In this document: piece after piece, positions 47,701 through 58,624 of the stretch
Numbering within the stretch: position 1 is the first letter of the stretch
How the letters are laid out: the number at the start of each line of letters is the position of its first letter
DNA from: Lenisia limosa
Taxonomy: Eukaryota; Breviatea
Assembly: GCA_001655205.1 (NCBI GenBank)
Contig: LPNZ01009518.1
Coordinates: 1-64,000 of the forward strand
Direction of reading: 5' to 3'
Length of the DNA stretch: 64,000 nucleotides
The notes under the pieces: model-generated
Told to the model about the DNA's origin: nothing
What the model saw: only the letters and a program-made list of their open reading frames with translations
Databases searched by the model: none
Program-made: the position numbers and the translations under genes

Positions 47701-49325
47701 GGTGCCAGGGGACTGAGACATTTCAGCGTTGAGCTTCTCAACAAAGGCTTTTGCGAAGATCAAGGAGTGCGACCCCTGGAGCTGGTTACCGTTATGGGTA
47801 AAACTAACACTGTCGATGGCCGAGAGGACTCTGCACAGTTTCTCAGCGGACAAGGCGAGAGAAGTGATCACTTCAGACTCTCTGAATCCCACAACCAAAC
47901 CAGACATAACGACTAAAGTGTAATAAGAAAGAAGAACTTACCTCGCATTTCTTGAACATGGTTTAAAGCTGGAAGACCAAATGATTTTGNNNNNNNNNNN
48001 NNNNNNNNNNNNNNNNNNNNNNNNNNNNNNNNNNNNNNNNNNNNNNNNNNNNNNNNNNNNNNNNNNNNNNNNNNNNNNNNNNNNNNNNNNNNNNNNNNNN
48101 NNNNNNNNNNNNNNNNNNNNNNNNNNNNNNNNNNNNNNNNNNNNNNNNNNNNNNNNNNNNNAAACAGTATATCATAACACGGCAAACCTTTGTCTGGGCC
48201 ATACCAGACTGCAGTTTGTCCAGAATGAAGGGATACACCAAGTCGTGCATTGTCGGCCGGCATGATAGAACATTACTGCAAGGTAAGAAGCCAACATATG
48301 ATGATATGCTCCTTCCATCACTCACCGGAGAAGTTCCTTGAGCTCCCCAGGGGTGACAACATCAACATCACCAACAGGGGTGGAGAACTGGATTGGGAAG
48401 TAGCAAGAAGTCACATCAAAGAGATCCTAGAAATATGAAAATCTCAGAGCGACGCATACCTCAATGAATTGATCACATGCATCAGGGAAGGTCTTTGCCA
48501 TTTCCAAGATGGTCATAAAGGCGTCCCTAAGGCACCTGGGGTCACGCTCGCCATCAATGACTTGAAGAAATCCGAATACAAAATCCACCGCCATTGGCTT
48601 GAGTCCTAGAGAGTAAGCCAAGGTTCAAGCACATGATACCTTCTCCATAGCGCTTGAGAAGCTGAAGAGTGAGCTGGTAGACAGTGCGGCGAACTGCCAT
48701 CAAAAGACTCTGAACATGCACCTTGAACGTAAAAATTGTAAATGTTACGGGATTGGAGGATGAAGCCGCCAACCTCATTGAAAATAGCTGATGCCAGCCG
48801 GCCAGCCAGATTGTCGCTAATTTTGTGGTTCTTCAGAAGAACTACTAGTCCAGAGAGAATTTCGGAGACAGCAAGTCGGTCAAAAAGACGACCACGAAGG
48901 AAATCAACCTAATTGTAAAGATATGCTAGAACATACAATGAACTCGGCTTCAGCATCATTGATAATGGAAGAATCAGCCTCAGCAACAACAGCTGCAAGA
49001 AGGGCAACACCTGGCCGTAAGCAAATAGGAAAAGTTTATGTTTTATTTATATTGTTCCCCAATTACATCTTACTCGAGCGTTATCACTAATAGCTGTGAT
49101 GTGAGGAGCTAGTAAGAGCACAAAAGCTTGAATGTCCATATCACCACAGGTGAGATCTAAGGAAAATCACAAATAACGAAACCCTTACGAGCTGCAATTT
49201 TAGAAACTGCATGATTGTGTCGTTCTTTACCAAGAGCAGGATTAAGGAAGGCTGAGACCTCCGACTAAAGAGATTGAATATGATATCGCCAGGTGACCAA
49301 CCTTGATCTCTTCGGTACTTTCCAT
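44792..49325 (-). CDS. MMS19: MMS19, cytosolic iron-sulfur assembly targeting factor
   Basis: Start MESTEEIK at 49325, then SEVSAFLNPALGKERHNHAV. The MMS19 N-domain signature follows: IFNEVHVQSLLMAVRRTVYQ, LTLQLLKRYGEG (near 48660), PMAVDFVFGFLQVIDGERDP (near 48560), FMTILEMAKTFPDACDQFIE, DLFDVTSCYFPIQFSTPVGD and RPTMHDLVYPFILDKLQSGM. A 172-base gap (47990-48161) interrupts the middle. HEAT-repeat exons continue leftward, including VRLLGIFACMASKVPTEVLI and AVREAALLLIAQLSSSLPEK. The C-terminal exon SDPKRVVRRAAASARGKWYL then VGSSK (stop 44792) matches the family's terminal DDPKR-VVR motif. MMS19, in the CIA targeting complex, delivers Fe-S clusters to DNA polymerases, helicases and primase. Introns of 28-30 nt are visible at the 3' end. 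Confidence 0.93.
47990..48161. other. assembly gap (172 N) within MMS19
   Basis: Unknown bases between the N-terminal MMS19 exons and the central HEAT region; at least part of an exon is probably lost. Confidence 0.95.
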
Positions 49326-49901
49326 TGGCTTTCCTTCTCAATTGAATTGTTTTAAAACTTTATTGCTTTGCGTGCTGTTTAAAGGTTCAATGGTTCAAAG
49401 GCGGTTCATGTTTCTTCAGCCAGTTTTAAGCCAATTATGGGTAAAATGAACCCCCAGATTATTATTGAGAAAAACGAAAATATTTTTAAAATTTTCTTGA
49501 TTTCTTATCCGCCCCCAGATACATCTATTGTTTGAAGATACTGTGCTATTGATTACAAACCTAAAATAGGGAAGGCAGGAGGAAAAAGTGAATACTGTGG
49601 CTGGAGACAACGTGTCAAATAATTGTGAATAAATGTGACTCATAAGACGACTCTCTACAAGCTGCAATGGAGTCTGCTCCTCCTGCTGACCTTGGAGGTT
49701 TGGTGGCTTGGTGGTATGGGCGCAGTTGCATTGGGATTTTTTTTTTTTTTTTTTTTTTTNNNNNNNNNNNNNNNNNNNNNNNNNNNNNNNNNNNNNNNNN
49801 NNNNNNNNNNNNNNNNNNTTCCTATTTTTAATTTTTATATGTATCAACAAATCAAAGTGGTTATTTACTAGTTGAATTTACCATTGGACAAAGGAAGCGC
49901 A
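49326..49901. other. intergenic region with poly-T and gap
   Basis: Upstream of MMS19. It contains about 20 T next to a 59-base gap (49760-49818). No gene seen. Confidence 0.5.
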
Positions 49902-50564
49902 TTAAACTTCCCATCCTTGGATGAAGTAATCATATCTAAATGGGTGAACTCAGAGGCAAGTTACTTTTTCCCGTCAGTTGTGAGTACTATGTACGGACCT
50001 TGGCGTGAATAGTCACATGAGATCTGGGATGCGGTCAGAAAATAACATAAACGACACTCTTTTTGCTACTTATTACCGTTTTGTCCTTCATTGCGATATT
50101 GGCATGAGCGTAAGCGGAGTCTATTGGGGCATTGCTGATCTCCACTGGCTCAAGAGCGACACTCAGCGTGTCGTCTAGTGCTTCAGTGTGATACGTGCCG
50201 GGTATCCGAATATGCACTACGGCGTTGACGGTAAGTGGAAGCGTACCTTCACCATGGGGCTGGACCTGACCGACGATTGGGGCTCTTCCTTCATCGGATA
50301 TAAAGTGGAAGGGGCATTGGGTGGGTGCTGTGTTTGTCATTCATGGCCGGTTTCTTACGTGCACAATGTAATTCATTCATAAGCGCCGCTGCAGCACATG
50401 CTGTCATTTCTAAGGGCATTAACAGTTGAAATGTTGGGCAAACCTTGGCTTGCTCGCTGATGGTGTATGCTTGAGGACAAATTTCGAGTAAGAGATTTCA
50501 GACCCATGCTGAAAGCACGGAGGATTGGAGGGTGGTGGCTTGTTACAGAGCGGATGGTTATCAT
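49902..50564 (-). CDS. probable mitochondrial protein of unknown function
   Basis: Start at 50564. The first exon reads MITIRSVTSHHPPILRAFSM then GLKSLTRNLSSSIHHQRASQ, rich in Arg/Ser/Thr and free of acidic residues, which is a classic matrix-targeting presequence. Exons joined in phase give EMTACAAAALMNELHCA, PTQCPFHFISDEGRAPIVGQ, VHIRIPGTYHTEALDDTLSV then ALEPVEISNAPIDSAYAHAN, ISCDYSRQ and VHPFRYDYFIQGWEV, stop at 49902. A 30-nt in-frame intron near 50246 may be retained, adding ten residues. The mature protein of about 110 residues matches no family I know. It is divergent from the BRWD-like gene, 179 bp apart. All splice phases close, which supports reality. Confidence 0.6.
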
Positions 50565-50743
50565 GGCTTCTGATTGGGAATAAAATCACTATTATAACAG
50601 TAGAAGGGCACTGGGCTTGATAAATTTAAAAATTGAGAGGGCATGTAGATTGTCCACCAGGGGTTCCCAAAAATCACAACTTGCCTAAATAGGAAAGTTA
50701 GAATTATGTTAGTCTTCTCATTGGGATGTAGCCCCATGGATAT
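50565..50743. promoter_or_regulatory. short divergent promoter region
   Basis: 179 bp between the start codons of the mitochondrial-protein gene (50564, minus) and the BRWD-like gene (50744, plus), so any promoter elements must be shared or overlapping. Confidence 0.45.
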
Positions 50744-53700
50744 ATGGTGGATGATGATGTAGTTGTTGCAGTTCAATTGCAGGGTGGTTGTAGTCTTTAG
50801 CACATTTATTAGGACATAGAACAAGCTCATGGCCTGAGATCTGAGTGATCATTGTCACCCCCTTTAGAAGTGTTCTTCCTGGTGTACTCATTTCTACGAC
50901 ACAGCTCCTGTCAGAAGGCTGCAGATGCGCTGGCTCTTGAACTCGATAGGTTTGTGGCTGATTCAATTTCGAAGTATGTCGCTGGATATGGGGATACAGT
51001 TGAGGACCTTTCTTAACCTCGCAGCCATGGTCTTCTGCCACACCTGCATAACTGGCTGGGAGAGTCAAGAGCACGCACAGTTGATGAAATGGTTTGTTCC
51101 ATCCGGTCCTTACTTTTCAGAAAGAGTTCACGGGGGAGCTGCCTGCAGATTTCCTTCCCTCAATACTGGGCAAGCTACTTCATGCTCACTCCAACTCTCT
51201 TGAAGAAAGTTTGACACCCTTGCTGTTCTTACGGGTCAGATTTGGAGATCACTTCTTTATTTGGAAGGGGGCGAGCTGGTCTTCTTGGCGCCCACAAAGA
51301 CATTTCGTTAAAGTGAGAATTTGCCATTTTTACTCCTCTATTGCTTGGTTGACTCCACAGACCCGTGCTTCCTAAAGGCAATTACGCGACATACTCAAGA
51401 GATTCGCGACTTTTCAACTACACAAGTCCACATTCCGTGACAAACTACTCCAACTCCTACCATACATGTAAGCATTGGATGGTAGAGGACTGACTTACCA
51501 AATCAGCGCGGATGTTGTCCATTCGAGAGACCATCAATAAACTTCTGGTACCCGATCCGGTGGTCTTTGTGAAAACTCTCCAACCGGTATGCCATCCAGA
51601 CTTCTCACATCTAGGCACGTGTCTTACAACTGCACTCGCAATCCATTGTGTTTATGATTTCGGACTCCACTGGAGATCGCATCATCACGGTAATTCCGCA
51701 CAAGATCTGACCTCCAGGCTGCGGACGACGGTTACATTCGCATTTGGAGTGTGGCTTCGTGTCATCTCCTCCATACCTTAATTGGACACAACGTTTGCTT
51801 CTTTTTCCAGTCTCATTTCCTAGAATTTTGTGATTGATATGTGCATTTCTCCAGATGACAAATACCTCATTTCTTCTGGAAACAACAAAGTAGGCAATCA
51901 TCGCGATATGCCTGGTGTTATTTTTACTCATTTTCAGGACATGATTATCTGGGACCTTACAACCGGTGAACTTGTCAAAAAGTACACTTTCGGTGAGATG
52001 GAGTTATCACCTCCCTTCTTCAATTATAATTCCAACTATCTTACGGCTTCGGCCAGATAATTCCAACTATCTCACGGCTTCGGCCAGNNNNNNNNNNNNN
52101 NNNNNNNNNNNNNNNNNNNNNNNNNNNNNNNNNNNNNNNNNNNNNATATATGTAAATATATATTATCTTACTTTTCAAGATAAGGTTATCAATTCCCTGA
52201 TGTTCCACCCATTGTCGAAAAGCCTCATCATCACCACGGCGTGTTCTGATGGTAAAGTCAGGTTTGTGAAAGAGTCTTATCAGCGAGTACAGATTGAGCA
52301 CCATGAAAGCAAAGAATCTGTGATTTACAGTTTAGACTCTATCACTTTAGTTCTTCTCGCGGATGGCCGGATCATGTGGGTGGAGCTGATGAATAACCTG
52401 TGTCATAATATCGCACTAATCCTTTCATAGCCCAATGCAACCTTTGGTCCGGACCCTAACTCAAGCTATCTCCCGGCCGCTACATTAACTCTTTTCTCCT
52501 CTGGTGGAGAATTTGTCGTGTGTGGCTTTGAAGACAACCAGAGTAAGAGCTGTGTCTTCCTCACTATTCAGTCAAATTCTATCGAACTGATGATCTTCTA
52601 TCCTCTCGACCGGTTGCGCTTTCCTTAAGGTTTTTTGCTGCTTGTTGTGCTCTTTAAATCTCCTATGATATCATATGCATCTGTAGTATAGTATTATACC
52701 TTACGATATGATATGATATGATATACTATTGTATTTCTTACACCACAGGTCAGGACAGGCGAACGCCCTCAGTACCGCCAAGCCCGTGGCAACTTTGGGG
52801 CGACGGCTGGCTGGCACTCTCAATCTTCCAAGACACGTTTGCTTTGGTGCACTGATAATGTAACGACTCTGTAGAAAATGAAGAACCTCGAGCTGAACTT
52901 CATCACCCTTGAAGATTTCATTGTCATTTCAGCGTAAGGCGTCCAAGGGATGTCACAGTGTAGCACCTCAGATATGACTGTTCGTTGGTGGTCTGTTTTG
53001 CCGAAAATGAATTCAGAGCATTTTGAAGAAGGTATAGAACCAGTTAATTAGGAGGATAACACTTTAGTTATGCAAAACGTGACATCTATTGTTTTACTTC
53101 CCGACCTTGGTGTGATCCTCATGCTAAATGATAGGAAACGATTGGATCTCTATTCCTTGACTGAAAAACAAATTATCCACTCAGCTGATGCCTTTGCTTC
53201 TATCGTGGGCCTTTTGAGACTTTTTATTGTTTACTCACAAGGCTGATGAACCAAATGAAGATGATCCGATCCTTGTCAGTTCTTCCAACCAATTCCCAAC
53301 CATTTTCCTTGTTGCTACCTCCGTCTCTGTTAGTTCTCAAGGTCCATCCTCCGTTCACAATATAGGTCACTTTTTGGCAAACAATTCCACTCAAGCGCCT
53401 TCACATTATTTCCCTTTTGGAGGTAATGTTCAATCGATTTCAACTTTGATCTTTCAGATTGGTGGAGAACAGTTCATGGTGGAACAGATTATTTGGCTCG
53501 ATGATGGGACTATATGGATTGCTGGAAACGCGGGCAGGTGTATCATTATTCAGCATGGTGGTATTGACGGTATGGGAACAGTGGGTCAGTTTGTATTGTG
53601 CTAAGGGCTTTACTTCGTTCGAAAAAGACCGATAAACTATCAACAGTTTTCGAAGATTTATCGAGACATTCAGTCTTTTTTTGAACCGAAGTGAAGCCCC

Positions 53701-56700
53701 AATTGTGCTGTGTAACCCTTTTCGTTGTCAGTTCGGAAACTCTATTTTGTATTCTCACACCTTTAGCCCTGAAAATGAAGACCCCCGAGTTCCAGTCGTT
53801 CACACGTGACTTCTATGATATAGCTTCGACAGAGAACGGCAACATTCACTTTGTTGTCAACGGGGTAGGGCCTGATCTATTCGGTCACCATTCCCAGGAG
53901 GTAACTGCGGATGTCAGCCCGGGTTTGCTTTGTGATCAAAACCGGATACCTTATCCTGCAGAGTATCAAATACCCCCGAAACGTAAGCGTTGTGAACAGT
54001 TTGGGATAGATGTGTGCTCAGAGTAAAACAATGGAGTTGTCTTGCAATAGCAGTATCCAGTTCAGCCGGAACCTTTTATAATTCTCAATTTACACTATCA
54101 TATTGTTTCAATTCCTTTATGCAGTTCCGACCCCGCCGAGCAACTACCGTTCAGACTGTGACGGTCTGGTCAGTAGGACGGCGGCACGTGAGCAGCTGGT
54201 CTGGGCCAAGGTGAGCAGCATCGTCGTTGTGTTGACGCTCCAGTTGGAAAACAGCATTCCTCATGACGCTCCTCGCGGGCCTCCACCCAAAAGAGTAGGT
54301 TGAGAGCCAGACTTAAATGTATATATTAGTATCATATATTAGTATATGATATGATTTTTTTTTGTATGGCTTTTAGACATACCCCCATGGCGTATGTGCA
54401 AGTACATACATTATATTATTATATTATATACATTTGAAACTATGCCTTGACATACCATACATACCCAATATGGCGTATATACATAGAGAAGTATATACTA
54501 TATATATTTATATATGATATCATGATATCATAATATATGACAACACCCCTTACCAAGTAGTCCCGAGTGCGAGCTATTATGCCCCCGTCCGAGCCCGTGT
54601 ACTTGTCTGACCCCGAGAGTGATCTTGTTGACTACGTGTAAGTCTTTGTCCCTCCTGACAAAGTAGAAACTCTGGAAGCGACAAGGAATTCGTTGAGCAG
54701 AGAAATGATGAGAATTCTCCTGAGACTCTTTTCAAACAGGTTAGCTCACTCAAGTATTCAAATCTTGTCATCTTGTCAAAAAAAAATGCTGAGTTTACAA
54801 AAACAGAAGAACAAAAGGCGGCAACGTGCATTGGAGCGAGCGGCCCGGCGGACTAATCGTGACAACGCTGAACACATCAAAAGGAGACAGTGGGTACCAC
54901 CAGTCTGTTTACGGGTTTAGGCGCAATCGAGCGATGCATGAAGGAACGGAGGTTTGTGTTCTTACTTTATCATTGTGTTGATAAAGCCATTTATTATTGA
55001 CAATTTCTACGTGTTGTAATATTTAGGACAAGGAAGAACTTTTACCCCCGCCATCATGGGTAATGTCTCGAAGACCCCATTTTATGGTTTGTCCATTTAT
55101 TTCGTCCATTTACGTTTAGACTTTTGTTCCCCAAACTTGCGATGAAATGGTTTACTTCTCTGAAAGCCACTCAAAATACCAAAAGTACTTCATGAATGAC
55201 CTCCCAGTTGGTTCCTTTCTCTCTAACGTAGTAGAAACTGCCCTATGAGCCTTTTAGAGACCCAAACTGCCCCCCGATTCTTCATGTTAAAGTCTCAGCT
55301 ATCAACTACCACATCCACCTTGGTGAAAACTCCTCTTTTGTCTCACCCTTTAGGCCTTGTGTTTTGTGAAGTCTCCGTTGCGGTCGTTCAAGACTCGGAT
55401 CTTGTTGTATGAGCTCGCTCAGCATTTCACTTTTTAGGTTTTCGACCCATATCTTCTCCAAGAGCAATCCTTCCTTGTAAGTTGTCCTTTGGAATTGCCC
55501 TGACATTCAGCTCCATTATCACGGCAACTCAGTAGCAGACTTCTTAATGCTTGGTGAAACATTTGAAACAATCACCGCCAGAGAGCTGCAACCGAGGTTA
55601 GTCCACTTCGTAGTAACGAGATAGGCAAACGGTTCGTGCGTTCTTCGGAAACCTCCAAGAAGATGAGGTGCTTGATATCACCAAAGATGTAGAAGTAAGT
55701 GTGATTATATTGTCACATCTTTAGCCTGGGCTGGATGGACAGTGGTATGAGGGCCATGCGGAGATGACAACAAAAGACCCCACGAAAGAAGTCACTATCC
55801 TCTGGTACGCTCTTCTTCAATGTTGCTTATGGCTGTAGGGACAACAATGAAACAGACGATTTGCTTGGCTGGGAGTTTTCGCCAACTGACGTCCCTTCTC
55901 TTTTCATTAAAACAAACAAGGTAATCTCCTGGGTAACCCAAAGGATCAATGTGACCTTCCAGGATCTTGAGTCTATTATCGAAGACTATCCACACGGTGC
56001 TCCAAATGATCTCAAAAAAGACCCAAATATCCAAACCCTCGAAAAATACTCTCCCTTTGTTTTAGAGGTATTGAAAACCCCTCTACTTATGGATTAGAAA
56101 AACACCATGTCACTTGAATTTGTGAAACAAGCTCTTTTAGTAATCAATGGCAAGCTGCAAGAAGCTGGGGAAGACAACCAGGAATCTTTACTAGGGCTGG
56201 TACGTCCAACTCTTGCCACTTACCTTTTTAGTTTGTTCATCCTGCTTGGACTGAAATTCCTGGATATTGCGAAAAGGTATCTTTCACGGACAGCTGGTTC
56301 ACGACCTAGATTCCACACCCAATGGATTTGACAACGCTCCGAGACAGACTGCTCTTTGGACATTACAGGCATTTCAATGTAGGAGAGCCTATTTGGAGCG
56401 GTGTATTTGACTTTTAGGCTTTGATCGAAGATCTTCTGCTGGTAGTACAAAACTCAGTGGCTTTTAATGGGGAGGAGGATGATATTACCAATGAGGCTCG
56501 AACATTGTGTGATTATCTTGACCGGTCATTACGAGGTTTGAAATATTAGTCCTCACACTCAGCACTGTATATGGAGTACAAGGATAACCTTCCGCGATAC
56601 GTCCCTTCGCTCGAAGTCTTGGTAGGCACCTGTTCTGATGGTGGAGAGGCAAATTCTGACAGTGCTATCAGATATAATAATTTGATATGATAATCAAGCT

Positions 56701-58564
56701 GGAAAATAGCTTTACAGATTCATTGTATTGGGTGAAATGACAGTAGCATTTGATATCACCATTGTGTTGTGAAGATTGACTCTTTAGGCTCTCCCTGATG
56801 ATCCGTTCCTCCATCGTCTCCAGGACCCCCTTAGTAGGCGGGTTTGGCTTTTGTGAATCGGCATCACTTCTCTAATGTCATCAGAATCCACGAGGACACG
56901 CCAGCGCAGCGCCATTCCAGCATTCAACTTCGATTCAAGCGGTAGGTTGTCTTTTGTTATCACGCATTAGGGTCCGAAGATGAAGAAGAGGAAGAGGAAG
57001 AGGAAATGGTGGAAGAAGAGGAGGAAGAAGAAGTAAGCCCACTATTTTATCACCAATTTAGACCCCCGCTGCGGTCCTCCCCGATGTTGGTCCTTTGCGG
57101 CGCCGTACACGTTCTTTGACTCTACCTTCATGTGAGTTTCAACTCTGGAACTCATAATCCTCCATTAACCCTCGATGGCAAGCTAGTTTTCTCTATTTCT
57201 GACCTTGCAGTGTCGGCTCAACGGCAACCCTCAGTACCCGATGTGACTGAACCGGCAAAGAGGTGGGGACTGTTCATTTTTTCTGTGGGCTGGGTTCATT
57301 AGGTACGCATTTACTGGTAAAATATCGATAGTTTTATAGGATTTTTAGAGAAATTCAGTCTTTTTTCTAACCGAAGTTAAGCCCTATTCATATTTAAGTT
57401 TTTATTCCACTTTTACCACCAAGGTCAAGACGTGAAAAACGGGTAATTGTGGAAGTATCAGATGACGAACTAAGCGAGTCCGACAGTGAAGTTCTTCCCG
57501 TTTCCAAAAAGAGGCCGCCAGTGGACGTACCGCCAATTGAGAAGCCCAGCCACGCCACAATCCAAACCAGGTCGAGCCGACGGCAAGAACCGTCCCGCGT
57601 GGCCTCCTTGCACAGCCCTACCAACGTCAAGATCACGCCTGTCCGAAGCCCCTCGCCTGTGCTGTCTGAGCTTGATGAAGCGGAATTTGACTCCAACTTC
57701 TCTAGCGATAACGAGGTCAAAGAAGATGCGTCTGGCTCGGACAGCGACAACAGTGGCCCGGCTAGCCCTGTTGTGTCCGACGGAAGTGATTATGTCACAA
57801 AACGCCCGAGTAAGCGAACGTTAGAAGCCCCGCGGACCCTGCGGTCGCGTACCCGGAACCGACGCTACAATTCGCCATTTGAGCCAGTCAGGCTCAACCC
57901 CTCACCCATTGAGATGGATACCCCTCTTCAGCCCTCTGTACTCCTACCGTCCACGCCATCCATTCCCAGCTCGAGCACCAAACCCTCAGTTAGCCTCATT
58001 CTGTCCCAACCGTCAACTACTGCCGAACAGTTCCCCTCCCCCTCCTCCGTCTCTTACATCACGCTTGAAGACCCTCCGGCACCTGAAGAACCTGGTTTGC
58101 GGAGGGCCAGCTTTATGACAGCACTAATGAGATGGCTTTGGCACAGTATGATTGGTTTTATGGGTTTGGCTGACGGTTCAGGTCCTCGTGAACTGAAAAA
58201 AATGACGCTCAAACTCAAGGTATGAACGCAGTGATATTTTCATTCCCGTAGGACCCGCGGTCAAAAACAAGGAAATATGGTAAGGTCCTTTTCTCAAAGG
58301 GGATATGCATTAATTGGTGCAATCATTCATCCTCAAAAAAAAGGTCATCCTGTAATATCTTGTAGTAGATTATATCTTGTATTTACCAGTAGGCCATCAC
58401 CAGCTTCGACCGCGGCGCTCCCGACGGCATTCAATTCCTGAGGAAGGTTTGTGTCGAGGGGGTGATTGTGATTCTATGTCCATCACCATGTAGATGTAGA
58501 TGAGAGTGGTTCGGATTACAGGCCAGCCACCAGGCACAACACAAGGAGAAGCGGCCGATTGTGA
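50744..58564 (+). CDS. BRWD-like: BRWD/PHIP-like WD40-bromodomain chromatin protein
   Basis: The start MVDDDVVVAVQLQ at 50744 joins in phase to EVFFLVYSFLRHSSCQKAAD then ALALELDRF, the LisH-like N-terminus of BRWD/PHIP proteins. LPADFLPSILGKLLHAHSNS follows. WD40 blades lie at about 51640-52430 (IVFMISDSTGDRIIT, AADDGYIRIWSVASCHLLHT, MCISPDDKYLISSGNNK, DMIIWDLTTGELVKKYTFG, VINSLMFHPLSKSLIITTAC), with less typical blades to 53580. A cryptic-Tudor-like region follows near 55140 (TFVPQTCDEMVYFSESHSKY). Bromodomain-like helices lie near 56420-56540 (ALIEDLLLVVQNSVAFNGEE). The tail (56960-58564) has a Glu-rich run and Ser/Pro/Arg-rich disorder, ending RHNTRRSGRL. Animal members read acetylated or methylated chromatin and act in CUL4 ligases. 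Gap at 52088-52145. The family call is good; individual exon joins in 52440-54300 are uncertain. Confidence 0.8.
52026..52087. repeat. 31-bp tandem duplication next to a gap
   Basis: Two copies starting ATAATTCCAACTATCT (52026-52056 and 52057-52087) with one difference, running straight into the gap at 52088-52145. More copies are probably hidden in the gap. Confidence 0.9.
52088..52145. other. assembly gap (58 N) in the BRWD-like gene
   Basis: Gap inside a probable intron, preceded by a tandem repeat. Confidence 0.95.
53603..53701 (+). mobile_element. MITE-like palindromic element with candidate 8-bp target duplication
   Basis: The left end GGGCTTTACTTCGTTCGAAA and the complement of the right end, GGGGCTTCACTTCGGTTCAA, are near-identical inverted repeats of about 35 bp, sharing AAAGAC and GATAAA further in. 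ATTGTGCT occurs immediately on both sides (53595-53602 and 53702-53709), as expected for an 8-bp target-site duplication of hAT-like elements. It lies in an intron of the BRWD-like gene. Confidence 0.75.
54300..54540. repeat. AT palindromic microsatellite cluster in a BRWD-like intron
   Basis: Mixture of TATATTAGTATCATATATTAG-like units and a duplicated short segment (CATACCCCCATGGCGTATGT versus CATACCCAATATGGCGTATA). Confidence 0.7.
57322..57387 (+). repeat. dispersed MITE-like repeat, copy 3
   Basis: AATATCGATAGTTTTATAGG, then AAATTCAGTCTTTTTTCTAA and CCGAAGTTAAGCCC match the right three-quarters of the 53603 element. It lies in another intron of the same gene. Confidence 0.65.
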
Positions 58565-58624
58565 TAGTATTTAATGTATTATTATTGTGAAACAGGGAAA
58601 AGGAAACAAGGGGAAACATAGGAA

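Noticed and set aside
50718-51074. Minus-strand open frame of 118 codons beginning MLLTLPASYAGVAEDHG, and an ATG at 50891.
   Set aside because: It is the antisense shadow of the BRWD-like N-terminal exons, whose plus-strand reading joins in phase and matches the LisH-like family N-terminus.
57394-57750. Minus-strand serine-rich open frame.
   Set aside because: Shadow of the Ser/Pro/Arg-rich BRWD-like tail, produced by its biased codons.
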